64,000 nt of DNA from Actinokineospora terrae. GTDB taxonomy: Bacteria; Actinomycetota; Actinomycetes; Mycobacteriales; Pseudonocardiaceae. Shown here in pieces: positions 35,243 through 43,923 of the stretch. A program made the position numbers and the translations under genes. The notes beneath the pieces are model-generated. The model did no database searches, was not told the origin of the DNA, and saw nothing but the letters and a program-made list of their open reading frames with translations. The stretch is taken from NCBI RefSeq assembly GCF_900111175.1, contig NZ_FOGI01000006.1:248001-312000 (forward strand). The letters are read 5' to 3'. Position 1 is the stretch's first letter, and each line of letters begins with the position of its first letter.

Positions 35243-36550
35243 GTGCAGGTGGGAAGAATCGGCTCGGCTTCCTTGCGGCAGATCCTCGGCTTGGCCGTTC
35301 CCGCGCTCCCGGTGCTCGCCGCCGAGCCGCTCTACCTGTTGGTGGACACGGCGGTCGTGGGGCACCTGGGTGGGCTCGAGTTGGGGGCACTCGGCATCGG
35401 CGCCGTGGTGTTGGCGCAGTTGTCGACGCAGTTGACGTTCCTGTCCTACGGCACCACCGCGCGGGCGGCCAGGTTGCACGGCGCGGGCAGGAGCGGGGAG
35501 GCGGTCGCCGAGGGGGTGCAGGCGACGTGGTTGGCGATCGGGTTGGGACTGGTCCTCGTCGGCGTCGGGCAGGTGGTGGCCGGGCCGGTGGCGCGGGCGC
35601 TGGCCGGGTCCGGGGCGGTGGCGGACGCGGCCGAGGGGTGGCTGCGGATCGCGGTGCTCGGCGTGCCGATGGTGCTGATCACCCTGGCGGGCAACGGGTG
35701 GATGCGCGGCGTGCAGGACACCCGGCGGCCGCTGGGGTACGTGCTGGCGGGCAACGGGGTGTCGCTGGTGCTGTGCCCGACCTTCGTGCACGCCCTGGAC
35801 TGGGGCCTGGCCGGGTCGGCGATCGCCAACGTCATCGGGCAGTCCATCGCCGCGGTGCTGTTCCTCGGGGCGTTGCGCGGCAACGTGCGCGCGCCGCAGC
35901 CGAGGGTGATGTGGGCGCAACTGGTGCTGGGCCGCGACTTCGTCCTGCGCAGCCTCGCCATGCAGGCGTGCTTCCTGTCCGCGGCCGCGGTCGCCGCCAG
36001 GACGTCGGTCGGGGCCGTTGGCGCGCACCAGGTCGTGCTGCAACTGTGGACGTTCCTGGCGCTGGTCCTCGACTCCCTCGCCATCGCCGCGCAAGCGCTT
36101 GTCGGCGCGGCGCTCGGGGCGGGGCAGGCCAAACGCGCGCGTGAGCTCAGCGGCCAGTTCGCCCGCTACGGCCTCGTGTTCGGCATCGCGCTGGGCGTCG
36201 TCTTCGCGGGACTGTCCCATGTGCTCCCGCGCGCGTTCACCATGGACCCGGCCGTCCTGAGCGAGATCCCGCACGCCTGGTGGTTCTTCGTGGCCATGCA
36301 ACCCCTGGCGGGCGTGGTCTTCGCGCTCGACGGCGTCCTGTTCGGCGCGGGCGACATCGCCTACCTCCGCACCGCCACCCTGGCCAGCGCGCTGATCGGC
36401 TTCCTCCCGCTGATCTGGCTCTCGCTGGCCCTGGACTGGGGCCTGGCGGGCATCTGGACCGGTCTCACCCTGTTCATCCTCCTGCGCCTCATCACCCTGC
36501 TGGCCCGCCTCCGCTCCGGCCGCTGGGCGGTGACCGGGGCGACGCGCTAG
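35243..36550 (+). CDS. dinF: MATE-family efflux transporter (DinF-like)
   Basis: A 435-residue, about twelve-TM MATE protein of the DinF branch. It starts LRQILGLAVPALPVLAAEPLYLLVD and has TAVVGHLGGLELGALGIG, the MATE N-lobe signature, and a matching C-lobe (GAHQVVLQLWTFLALVLDSL). MATE proteins export cationic compounds using Na+ or H+. Position after nrnA is the conserved actinobacterial order. GTG start; a second GTG lies 6 nt on. Its stop TAG is shared in antisense with the stop of truB. Confidence 0.92.
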   Translation: MQVGRIGSASLRQILGLAVPALPVLAAEPLYLLVDTAVVGHLGGLELGALGIGAVVLAQLSTQLTFLSYGTTARAARLHGAGRSGEAVAEGVQATWLAIGLGLVLVGVGQVVAGPVARALAGSGAVADAAEGWLRIAVLGVPMVLITLAGNGWMRGVQDTRRPLGYVLAGNGVSLVLCPTFVHALDWGLAGSAIANVIGQSIAAVLFLGALRGNVRAPQPRVMWAQLVLGRDFVLRSLAMQACFLSAAAVAARTSVGAVGAHQVVLQLWTFLALVLDSLAIAAQALVGAALGAGQAKRARELSGQFARYGLVFGIALGVVFAGLSHVLPRAFTMDPAVLSEIPHAWWFFVAMQPLAGVVFALDGVLFGAGDIAYLRTATLASALIGFLPLIWLSLALDWGLAGIWTGLTLFILLRLITLLARLRSGRWAVTGATR

Positions 36551-37437
36551 CTCACGTTGAGCGCGACCAGGGCCCGGGCTGTGTTGCCCTCGTCCACGCC
36601 CAATGCCACGGCTGTGCCTGCCGGGTCGAAAATGCCGTACGTCCCCGTGATCCCCGCCGCGGGAATGCGTTTCCCGTGGGACAGGGCGATCGCTTCCACC
36701 CGGTCCAGATCGCGTCGCGGGAACGCGGTGTTCACCGCCGCGGCCATGTCCAAGGACAGGCCGGGTGATTCCTCCAGGGCCTCCAACGTCCGCGCCACCC
36801 GCAAATCGAACGGCCCCACCGTCGTCCGGCGCAACGCCCCCAAGTGGCCGCCGACCCCGAGGGACGCGCCCAGGTCGCGGGCCAGCGCGCGCACGTAGGT
36901 CCCGGAAGAACAGTCCACCATGACGTCCAGCTCCACCCCCGTGGCCGTCCGCGTGGTGGCCAGCAGGTCGAACCGGAACACCGTCACCGGTCGCGCGGCC
37001 AGCTGAACCTCCTCACCGGCCCGCACCCGCGCGTACGCCCGCTTCCCGTCCACCTTCACCGCGCTCACCGAACTCGGGACCTGCTGGATCGGCCCGGTCA
37101 GCACCGCGATCCCCGCCGCGATCGCCTCGTCGGTGACGCCGGTCGGGTCCGCGGTCGACACGACCTCGCCCGCGGCGTCGTCGGTGGTGGTGGCGGCGCC
37201 GAGCCGGATCGAGGCCAGGTAGGTCTTGCGGTCGAGGGCGAGGTGTCCGAGGAGTTTCGTCGCGCGCTCCACACCGAGGACCAGGACGCCGGTGGCCATC
37301 GGGTCGAGGGTGCCCGCGTGGCCGACCTTGCGGGTGCCGATGATGCGGCGGACCCGGGCCACCACGTCGTGGGAGGTCATGCCGGGGGCCTTGTCGACGA
37401 CGATCAGGCCGGGGGGGACTGCTGCACGCTGAGACAC
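36547..37437 (-). CDS. truB: tRNA pseudouridine(55) synthase
   Basis: A 296-residue TruB that makes pseudouridine 55 in the tRNA T-loop. GLIVVDKAPGMTSHDVVARV starts the fold and the catalytic Asp is in HAGTLDPMATGVLV. Also present are PSSVSAVKVDGKRAYARVRAGE and SGTYVRALARDLG, plus a small actinobacterial C-terminal PUA-like domain. GTG 37437 (VSQRAAVPPG) is the natural start. It normally shares the orientation of dinF/ribF; here it is reversed together with the MFS gene. Confidence 0.95.
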   Translation of the reverse strand: MSQRAAVPPGLIVVDKAPGMTSHDVVARVRRIIGTRKVGHAGTLDPMATGVLVLGVERATKLLGHLALDRKTYLASIRLGAATTTDDAAGEVVSTADPTGVTDEAIAAGIAVLTGPIQQVPSSVSAVKVDGKRAYARVRAGEEVQLAARPVTVFRFDLLATTRTATGVELDVMVDCSSGTYVRALARDLGASLGVGGHLGALRRTTVGPFDLRVARTLEALEESPGLSLDMAAAVNTAFPRRDLDRVEAIALSHGKRIPAAGITGTYGIFDPAGTAVALGVDEGNTARALVALNVS

Positions 37438-37448
37438 GAGCGGCAATC

Positions 37449-38795
37449 TTAAGAGGCCGCCGCTTCCTGCTCCGCCGGGATGTCCCACGGCCTGCGCCGG
37501 ATGCGCACCGGGACCTCGTCGCCCCTGGTCTCGGCGGCGAACACCGCGGCCCGCGCGCGCCGCCACCACACCAGCGTGCGCCACGAGCCGAGCAGCAGCA
37601 CGACCGCCACGGCCAGGAACGCGAACCGGAACGTCGAGGGTCCCGCCGAGGCGGTGTCGCCGCCGATCAGCAGGCCGATGCCCAGCGCCGTCACCGTGGT
37701 GGCGGTGAAGCCGCCCACGTTCACCACGCCGGTGGCCGTGCCGACCCTGTGGATCGGGTTGTAGTCCCTGGCCAGCGCGAACGCGACCCCCGAGAGCGGA
37801 CCGCCGACCGCGAGGACCGCGAACGCCACCGCCGCGACCGGCCTCGGCACCACCCCGCCCGGCCAGCCGAGCAGCACCGCCCACACCACCATCGCCGCCA
37901 GCAGGAACCCGGCCACCATCGGCACCCGGCTCTCCGGCCACCGCCCCATCACCTGCCCGATCACCGGCCCGGTGACCATCGCCACGATCACCAGCAGGCT
38001 CAGCACCGACCCAGCGGCGGCGGGCGACAGGCCCTGCGCCTGCACCAGGTACGGGAAGCCCCACAGCAGCCCGAGCACGCCGGGGCTGAACATCGTCGAG
38101 AAGTGCACCCAGAACCCCAGCCGCGTCCCCGGCACCCGCCAGGCCGCGCGGACCTGCCCCACCACGTCCCGCAGCGACGCCGCCTCCCGCGGCACCTGCT
38201 CGCCGTCCGGGGTGTCGCGGACCCGGAACAGCACCACCAGCGAGTACGCCGCCGTGGCCGCCCCCGCGATCGCGAAGGTCGACGACCAGCCCGCGTTCGA
38301 CAGCAGGAAGGTCAACGGGACGGTCGCCAACAGGTTGCCCACCTGCCCGAGCGCGGCTGTCACCGACGACAGCACGGCGTACTTGCGCGGGGGGTAGTGC
38401 GCGGCGACCACACGCAGCACGCTCACGAACGTCATCGCATCGCCCAGACCGAGCACGGCGCGCGCGACGAGCGCGAGTGGGTAAGAGGCGGCGACCGCGA
38501 ACAGGACCTGGCCCAGTCCCATGCACAACGCGGCGGCGGTGAGCACGCGGCGCGGACCGAACCGGTCGACGAGCAACCCGGTCGGCACCTGCATCGCGGC
38601 GTAGACCCCGATCTGCAGCACCGTGAACGTACCCAGCTCCGCGGCCGTGATGCCGAACCGGTCGGCGGCCTGCAGCCCGGCGACCCCGAGCGAGGTGCGG
38701 TTGAACACCGCGAGCAGGTAGACCGCGACGGCGGCGGCCCAGACCGCGAGTGCCCTGCGCCCGGTGGCTGGCAACGGCCCGCTCCTCTCGTCCAC
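37449..38795 (-). CDS. MFS transporter
   Basis: A 448-residue, twelve-TM major facilitator. The motif-A-like loop is VDRFGPRRVLTAAAL between TM2 and TM3. TM1 contains VYLLAVFNRTSLGVAG, a sequence seen in the nitrate/sialate-like or hexuronate-type actinobacterial MFS group. The substrate is not deducible. GTG start. Twelve bases separate its stop from the truB start, so the two are probably cotranscribed in the reversed segment. Confidence 0.88.
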   Translation of the reverse strand: MDERSGPLPATGRRALAVWAAAVAVYLLAVFNRTSLGVAGLQAADRFGITAAELGTFTVLQIGVYAAMQVPTGLLVDRFGPRRVLTAAALCMGLGQVLFAVAASYPLALVARAVLGLGDAMTFVSVLRVVAAHYPPRKYAVLSSVTAALGQVGNLLATVPLTFLLSNAGWSSTFAIAGAATAAYSLVVLFRVRDTPDGEQVPREAASLRDVVGQVRAAWRVPGTRLGFWVHFSTMFSPGVLGLLWGFPYLVQAQGLSPAAAGSVLSLLVIVAMVTGPVIGQVMGRWPESRVPMVAGFLLAAMVVWAVLLGWPGGVVPRPVAAVAFAVLAVGGPLSGVAFALARDYNPIHRVGTATGVVNVGGFTATTVTALGIGLLIGGDTASAGPSTFRFAFLAVAVVLLLGSWRTLVWWRRARAAVFAAETRGDEVPVRIRRRPWDIPAEQEAAAS

Positions 38796-38825
38796 CCGGA
38801 CCCATCGGGGGAGGTGCTGCGATTA

Positions 38826-38838
38826 TTAGCCTAGCTAA
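38826..38838. promoter_or_regulatory. Palindrome TTAGC-N3-GCTAA between the MFS and ribF genes
   Basis: A perfect 5-3-5 inverted repeat, 31 nt before the MFS start codon. It lies in an AT-richer stretch and could be an operator for the MFS gene. It only weakly resembles the iron box of IdeR/DmdR. Confidence 0.4.
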
Positions 38839-38977
38839 GCGTGTGACCGCGCACACCCGCCGAACCGGGGAGTTCGGTCACACCCGAACCGGGCAGGTCA
38901 CCACCGGCCCACCCGCCCACCCGCCTGCCCCACCCGGTGCCCGACCGCCGACACCCGCACCCACTAGGCTCGGGGCC

Positions 38978-39913
38978 GTGCAGCGTTGGCGCGGTCTGGC
39001 GGACCTACCCGGGGGCTGGGGTCGCTGTGTGGCGACCATCGGCGTGTTCGACGGAGTCCACCGGGGACACCAGGAGTTGATCTCCCGGGCGGTCGCCCTC
39101 GCCGCCGAGCGCGACCTGCCCAGCGTGGTCCTCACCTTCGACCCGCACCCCTCCGAGGTCGTCCGCCCCGGCAGCCACCCGGCCCAGCTGACCACCCTGC
39201 ACCGCAAGGCGGAGCTGGTGGAGGACCTGGGCGTCGACGCGTTCTGCGTGCTGCCGTTCACCTCCGAGCTGTCCAAGGTGGCCCCGGACGAGTTCGTGCA
39301 CGAGATCCTGGTCGAGCGCCTGCACGCCGCCGCGGTGGTGGTCGGCGAGAACTTCACCTTCGGCAACCGCGCCGCGGGCAACGTCGCGCTGCTGACCACC
39401 CTCGGCCAGCGCTTCGGCTTCACCACCGAGGGCGCCGAACTGGTGACCGCGGGGGAGCTGGCCTTCTCCTCGACCTACATCCGCTCCTGCATCGACGCGG
39501 GCGACGTGCGCGCCGCCGCCACCGCGCTGGGACGCCCGCACCGCCTGGAGGGCATCGTGGTGCGCGGCGACGGCCGCGGCCACGAACTCGGCTTCCCGAC
39601 CGCCAACCTGTCCACGCCCCGCTTCGCCGCCGTCCCGGCCGACGGTGTCTACGCGGGACGGTTCACCCTGCTCAACGGGCACAACCGCCCCCCGCTGACC
39701 ACCGCGGTCTCGGTGGGCACCAACCCGACCTTCTCCGGCCGCGAACGCCGGGTCGAGGCCTTCGTCCTCGACGTCGACGAGGACTTCTACGGCCAACGGG
39801 TCGCGGTCGACTTCGTCGAGCGGTTGCGCCCGATGGAGCGCTTCGCGGGCACCGAGGCGCTGGTCGAGCAGATGCACCGCGATGTCGCGCGCACCCGGGA
39901 CCTGCTGACCTGA
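38978..39913 (+). CDS. ribF: Bifunctional riboflavin kinase / FAD synthetase
   Basis: A 311-residue enzyme that phosphorylates riboflavin to FMN and adenylates FMN to FAD. The N-terminal adenylyltransferase has GVFDGVHRGHQELI, FTFGNRAAGN and SSTYIR; the C-terminal kinase has GRGHELGFPTANLS and VGTNPTF. GTG 38978 lies 7 nt after a TAGGCT -10 (38965-38970), a leaderless start. The longer frame upstream is Pro-rich and not family-like. Confidence 0.95.
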   Translation: MQRWRGLADLPGGWGRCVATIGVFDGVHRGHQELISRAVALAAERDLPSVVLTFDPHPSEVVRPGSHPAQLTTLHRKAELVEDLGVDAFCVLPFTSELSKVAPDEFVHEILVERLHAAAVVVGENFTFGNRAAGNVALLTTLGQRFGFTTEGAELVTAGELAFSSTYIRSCIDAGDVRAAATALGRPHRLEGIVVRGDGRGHELGFPTANLSTPRFAAVPADGVYAGRFTLLNGHNRPPLTTAVSVGTNPTFSGRERRVEAFVLDVDEDFYGQRVAVDFVERLRPMERFAGTEALVEQMHRDVARTRDLLT

Positions 39914-40034
39914 TCGCCTCGCATCGTCCGCCGCGGACTCCTCACCCTGGTGGTTCTCCCACGAAACGAACGAGTGGGCCGGCAAGATACACCCGGTCAG
40001 GGGGACCGGACCGGCACTAGGGGAGAGGCGGCGG

Positions 40035-40505
40035 GTGGAGGATCACAAGATCGTCCAACGCAACATCGCGTTGCAGCGCGAGTGGTACGGGGAGCCGCTC
40101 GGTGACCGGGTGCGCAGGCTGGTGGTGGCCTTCGACGTCTCCCAGGCCAACCTCGCCGACGTGCTCGGCATCAGCGCGCCCATGCTCAGCCAGGTGATGA
40201 GCGGCCGCCGGGCCAAGATCGGCAACCCCGCGGTGCTGGCCAGGCTGATCATGCTCGAGCGCAAGATCCTCACCCCCGAGGTCGCCTCCGGCCGCCGGGA
40301 GGCGCTGCAGCGCGCCCTCGACGACGTTCGCGCCTCCAAACCGGCCGTGACCAGGGACAACCTGCCCGTCGACGTCGGCCGCAGCGCCATCCTCGCGCTG
40401 CGCAGGCTCGCCTCCGCCGAGGACCTCACCGAGGCGGCCGGGCTGCTCGACGACCGCTTCCCCGACCTGGCCGACCTGCTGCGCCGCGCCGGAAAGCGCA
40501 CGTGA
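40035..40505 (+). CDS. Helix-turn-helix DNA-binding protein
   Basis: 156 residues. A Cro/C1-type HTH lies at about 30-60 (DVSQANLADVLGISAPMLSQ, then VMSGRRAKIGNP). The remainder is helical and charged, with DVGRSAILALRRLASAEDLT. It is probably a local regulator. Its stop overlaps the start of the 2'-5' RNA-ligase-like gene (GTGA), so the two are made together. The pair sits between ribF and rpsO, where the conserved order usually has no such genes. GTG start with GGGAGAGG nearby. Confidence 0.85.
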   Translation: MEDHKIVQRNIALQREWYGEPLGDRVRRLVVAFDVSQANLADVLGISAPMLSQVMSGRRAKIGNPAVLARLIMLERKILTPEVASGRREALQRALDDVRASKPAVTRDNLPVDVGRSAILALRRLASAEDLTEAAGLLDDRFPDLADLLRRAGKRT

Positions 40506-41044
40506 GGCCGCCGCAGGCCCCCCGCCCCAGGCTGTTCTCCGCGTTCCCCCTGCCCGACCCGGTCGCCGACCACCTGGCCGCGCACCTACCGCCCACGCCG
40601 CCCGGCCTGCGTGCCACACCGCGCGAGCTGTGGCACGTCACCGTCGGCTACTACGGCGCTGACGACCCCGACCGCCGCCTGGCCAGGCTGACCGACCGGG
40701 TGCGCGGGCTGCCCGCCCCGAGGCTGCGGATGAGCGGCTCCGGAACCTTCGCCGCGGTGTGCCTGCTGAAAGTCGCTACCCCCGATCCGGTGGACTTGCG
40801 TAGGCTTGCCGAGGCGGCCGACTTCACCGAGGGCGGCCACCCCGACTACACCCCGCACGTGACCGTCGCGCGCTGGTCGACCCCGACCAACCGAGGCGCC
40901 GAGATGGCCGCTGAGCTGCGGGAGTACCAGGGCCCGGAGTGGGTGCCCGAGGAGTTGGTGCTCTACGCCAGCGACCGGGGCTCCTACACTCCGCTCGCCC
41001 GTGTGCCCCTGCTCGCCAGGAGCGCCCCAGGGGCAGGGTGCTAA
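40502..41044 (+). CDS. 2'-5' RNA ligase / RNA 2',3'-cyclic phosphodiesterase-like (2H family) protein
   Basis: A 180-residue 2H-phosphoesterase fold with two HxT motifs, WHVTVGYYG and YTPHVTVARW, spaced as in ThpR/LigT proteins. Members hydrolyse 2',3'-cyclic phosphates at RNA ends or ligate tRNA halves in vitro. Its in vivo target is unknown. The N terminus LFSAFPLPDPVADHLAAHL fits the family start. Translated from GTG 40502 overlapping the HTH gene. Confidence 0.9.
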   Translation: MRPPQAPRPRLFSAFPLPDPVADHLAAHLPPTPPGLRATPRELWHVTVGYYGADDPDRRLARLTDRVRGLPAPRLRMSGSGTFAAVCLLKVATPDPVDLRRLAEAADFTEGGHPDYTPHVTVARWSTPTNRGAEMAAELREYQGPEWVPEELVLYASDRGSYTPLARVPLLARSAPGAGC

Positions 41045-41128
41045 CCTTGGCGTTTGGGTACGGCTGCGGTCCGTGGCGGCTGTTACCGACTCTCCCACAC
41101 GGCACAGGCACCACCGAGGAGTTGACGA

Positions 41129-41398
41129 GTGGCTCTGTCCACCGAGCAGAAGAAGACGATCCTCACCGAGTACGGCGTGCACGACTCGGACACCGGATCG
41201 CCCGAGGCCCAGATCGCGCTGCTGACCAAGCGCATCAAGGACCTCACCGAGCACCTCAAGCAGCACAAGCACGACCACCACTCGCGGCGCGGACTGCTGC
41301 TGCTGGTCGGTCGCCGCAGGCGGCTGCTGAACTACCTGACCAAGGTGGACATCGAGCGCTACCGGTCGCTGATCCAGCGGCTCGGCCTGCGCCGATAG
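41129..41398 (+). CDS. rpsO: 30S ribosomal protein S15
   Basis: A full-length 89-residue S15. Signatures are LSTEQKKTILTEYGVHDSDT, GSPEAQIALLTKRIKDLTEH, and HHSRRGLLLLVGRRRRLLNY, with the C terminus RYRSLIQRLGLRR. It binds 16S rRNA and nucleates the platform of the 30S subunit. A GAGGAG site overlaps TTGACGAG just before GTG 41129. A strong terminator follows 8 nt after the stop. Confidence 0.98.
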   Translation: MALSTEQKKTILTEYGVHDSDTGSPEAQIALLTKRIKDLTEHLKQHKHDHHSRRGLLLLVGRRRRLLNYLTKVDIERYRSLIQRLGLRR

Positions 41399-41405
41399 CT
41401 CGAAC

Positions 41406-41441
41406 CCCGGGGGGAGTGGCCACCAGGTCGCTCCCCCCGGG
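41406..41441 (+). terminator. Terminator after rpsO
   Basis: CCCGGGGGGAG (41406-41416) pairs perfectly with CTCCCCCCGGG (41431-41441) across a 14-nt loop. There is no long U-tract, as is common in high-GC genomes. Confidence 0.78.
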
Positions 41442-41670
41442 TATGTAAACCCAGACCGACACCACCCCGCGCGTGCCACCACGGCACACCACGCGGGCGA
41501 ACCAACAGGGCAGCACGCCGCGCGCCACGGGACCAGTTCGCCGGTCCTCGGTAGTGGTCTCCGCCGAGCCATGAGGGCTCCGGGGACTTCGATCGAAGAC
41601 CGGCCTCGTCATGAACCGTGACCCCGTGCTCGGGTAGCGCGCCGGCCCGACGACGAGGAGTTATCCCTAC
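41442..41670 (+). other. Long untranslated leader before pnp
   Basis: No ORF here looks genuine. Short inverted repeats are visible (GGACC...GGTCC around 41527-41545; TTCGATCGAA near 41588-41597). In other bacteria pnp is autoregulated through its leader after RNase cleavage, so a structured leader would fit, but I cannot fold it. Confidence 0.4.
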
Positions 41671-43923
41671 ATGACCGACATCGCTGTGCACGAGACCACG
41701 GCCGTTATCGACAACGGCTCCTACGGCACGCGCACCGTCCGCTTCGAGACCGGCCGGTTGGCCCGCCAGGCCGCGGGCAGCGTCGTGGCCTACCTCGACG
41801 AGGAGACCATGCTGCTGTCGGCGACGACCGCCTCCAAGCAGCCGAAGGACCAGTTCGACTTCTTCCCGCTCACGGTGGACGTCGAGGAGCGCATGTACGC
41901 CGTGGGCCGCATCCCCGGAGCGTTCTTCCGCCGCGAGGGCCGCCCGTCCACCGACGCGATCCTCACCTGCAGGCTCATCGACCGGCCGCTGCGCCCGTCC
42001 TTCGTGGACGGTCTGCGCAACGAGATCCAGGTCGTCATCACCGTGCAGAGCCTCAACCCGCAGGACCTCTACGACGTGGTGGCCATCAACGCCGCCTCCG
42101 CCTCCACCCAGCTGGCCGGGCTGCCGTTCTCCGGCCCGATCGGCGGCGTGCGGGTCGCGCTCATCGGTGAGCAGTGGGTCGCCTTCCCGACCCACGACCA
42201 GCTCAAGACCGCCGTGTTCGACATGGTCGTCGCCGGCCGCGTCGTCGGCAGCGACGTCGCGATCATGATGGTCGAGGCCGAGGCCACCGAGAACGTCACC
42301 GACCTGATCGCCGACGGCGCGCAGGTGCCGACCGAGGAGGTCGTCGCCGCCGGTCTCGAGGCCGCCAAGCCGTTCATCCGGGTGCTGTGCGACGCGCAGG
42401 CCCAGCTGGCCGCGGTCGCCGCCAAGGCCACCCGCCCGTACCCGACGTTCCCGGCCTACCAGCCCGACGCCTTCACCGCGGTCGAGGCCGCCGTGAGCGA
42501 CGAGCTCGCCGCCGCGCTGACCATCGGCGACAAGCAGGAGCGCGAGACTCGCATCGACGAGGTCAAGGCCCTGGTGCTGGAGAAGGTCGGCGCGGTCGAG
42601 GGCGGCGCCTTCGACGGCCGCGAGAAGGAGATCGGCGCCGCGTTCCGGTCGCTGAACAAGAAGCTGGTCCGCCAGCGGATCCTGCGCGACAAGATCCGCA
42701 TCGACGGCCGCGGCCTCACCGACATCCGCGGCCTGTCCGCCGAGGTCGCGCTGATCCCGCGGGCGCACGGCTCCGCGCTGTTCGAGCGCGGCGAGACCCA
42801 GATCCTGGGTGTCACCACGCTCAACATGCTCCGCCTCGAGCAGCAGATCGACTCGCTGTCACCCGAGACGCACAAGCGCTACATGCACCACTACAACTTC
42901 CCGCCGTTCTCCACCGGTGAGACCGGCCGCGTCGGCTCGCCCAAGCGGCGCGAGATCGGCCACGGCGCGCTCGCCGAGCGGGCCCTGGCGCCGGTGCTGC
43001 CCAAGCGCGACGAGTTCCCCTACGCCATCCGCCAGGTGTCGGAGGCGTTGAGCTCCAACGGTTCCACCTCGATGGGCTCGGTCTGCGCGTCCACCATGTC
43101 GCTGCTCAACGCCGGTGTGCCGCTCAAGGCGCCGGTGTCGGGCATCGCGATGGGCCTGGTGTCCGATGAGGTCGACGGCGAGACCCGCTACGTCGCGTTG
43201 ACCGACATCCTCGGTGCCGAGGACGCCTTCGGCGACATGGACTTCAAGGTCGCGGGCACCAAGGACTTCGTGACCGCGCTGCAGCTCGACACCAAGCTCG
43301 ACGGCATCCCGTCCGAGGTGCTGGCCCAGGCGCTGAGCCAGGCCCGCGACGCGCGCTACACGATCCTGGAGGTCATGGCCGAGGCCATCGACGGCCCGGA
43401 CGAGATGAGCCCGTACTCGCCGCGGGTGACCTCGGTGAAGATCCCGGTCGACAAGATCGGCGAGGTGATCGGGCCGAAGGGCAAGATGATCAACTCGATC
43501 ACCGAGCAGACCGGCGCCGACATCTCCATCGAGGACGACGGCACGATCTACGTCGGTGCCGCGGACGGCCCGTCCGCCGAGGCCGCTATCGGTCTGATCA
43601 ACGCCATCGCCAACCCGCAGCTGCCCAAGGTCGGCGAGCGGTTCCTGGGCACGGTCGTCAAGACCGCCGCCTTCGGCGCGTTCGTCTCGCTGCTGCCGGG
43701 CAAGGACGGCCTGGTGCACATCTCCAAGCTGGGCAACGGCAAGCGGGTCAACAAGGTCGAGGACGTGGTCAACGTCGGCGACAAGCTCCGCGTGGAGATC
43801 GCCGACATCGACCAGCGCGGCAAGATCAGCCTGGTCCTGGTCAACGAGGAGGACACCGCCGACGCCGCCCCGAACGGCGAGTCCGGTGTCCCCGCCGAGG
43901 CTGAGGCGGCTCCCGCCCAGTGA
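41671..43923 (+). CDS. pnp: Polyribonucleotide nucleotidyltransferase (PNPase)
   Basis: A 750-residue 3'-5' phosphorolytic exoribonuclease. It has two RNase PH domains (first: TVRFETGRLARQAAGSVVAY; second: IRIDGRGLTDIRGLSAEVAL, GSALFERGETQILGVTTL) linked by a helical domain, then KH (IGPKGKMINSITEQTGADIS) and S1 (FLGTVVKTAAFGAFVSLLPG). It degrades mRNA and can add heteropolymeric tails in actinobacteria. The start ATG 41671 has GAGGAG 12 nt upstream. Overlaps the M16 peptidase gene by 4 nt. Confidence 0.98.
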   Translation: MTDIAVHETTAVIDNGSYGTRTVRFETGRLARQAAGSVVAYLDEETMLLSATTASKQPKDQFDFFPLTVDVEERMYAVGRIPGAFFRREGRPSTDAILTCRLIDRPLRPSFVDGLRNEIQVVITVQSLNPQDLYDVVAINAASASTQLAGLPFSGPIGGVRVALIGEQWVAFPTHDQLKTAVFDMVVAGRVVGSDVAIMMVEAEATENVTDLIADGAQVPTEEVVAAGLEAAKPFIRVLCDAQAQLAAVAAKATRPYPTFPAYQPDAFTAVEAAVSDELAAALTIGDKQERETRIDEVKALVLEKVGAVEGGAFDGREKEIGAAFRSLNKKLVRQRILRDKIRIDGRGLTDIRGLSAEVALIPRAHGSALFERGETQILGVTTLNMLRLEQQIDSLSPETHKRYMHHYNFPPFSTGETGRVGSPKRREIGHGALAERALAPVLPKRDEFPYAIRQVSEALSSNGSTSMGSVCASTMSLLNAGVPLKAPVSGIAMGLVSDEVDGETRYVALTDILGAEDAFGDMDFKVAGTKDFVTALQLDTKLDGIPSEVLAQALSQARDARYTILEVMAEAIDGPDEMSPYSPRVTSVKIPVDKIGEVIGPKGKMINSITEQTGADISIEDDGTIYVGAADGPSAEAAIGLINAIANPQLPKVGERFLGTVVKTAAFGAFVSLLPGKDGLVHISKLGNGKRVNKVEDVVNVGDKLRVEIADIDQRGKISLVLVNEEDTADAAPNGESGVPAEAEAAPAQ

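Noticed and set aside
38821..38840. IdeR/DmdR iron box upstream of the MFS gene
   Set aside because: Only the core TTAGCCTA fits the 19-bp consensus; the flanks do not align without a deletion. Kept only as an unassigned palindrome.
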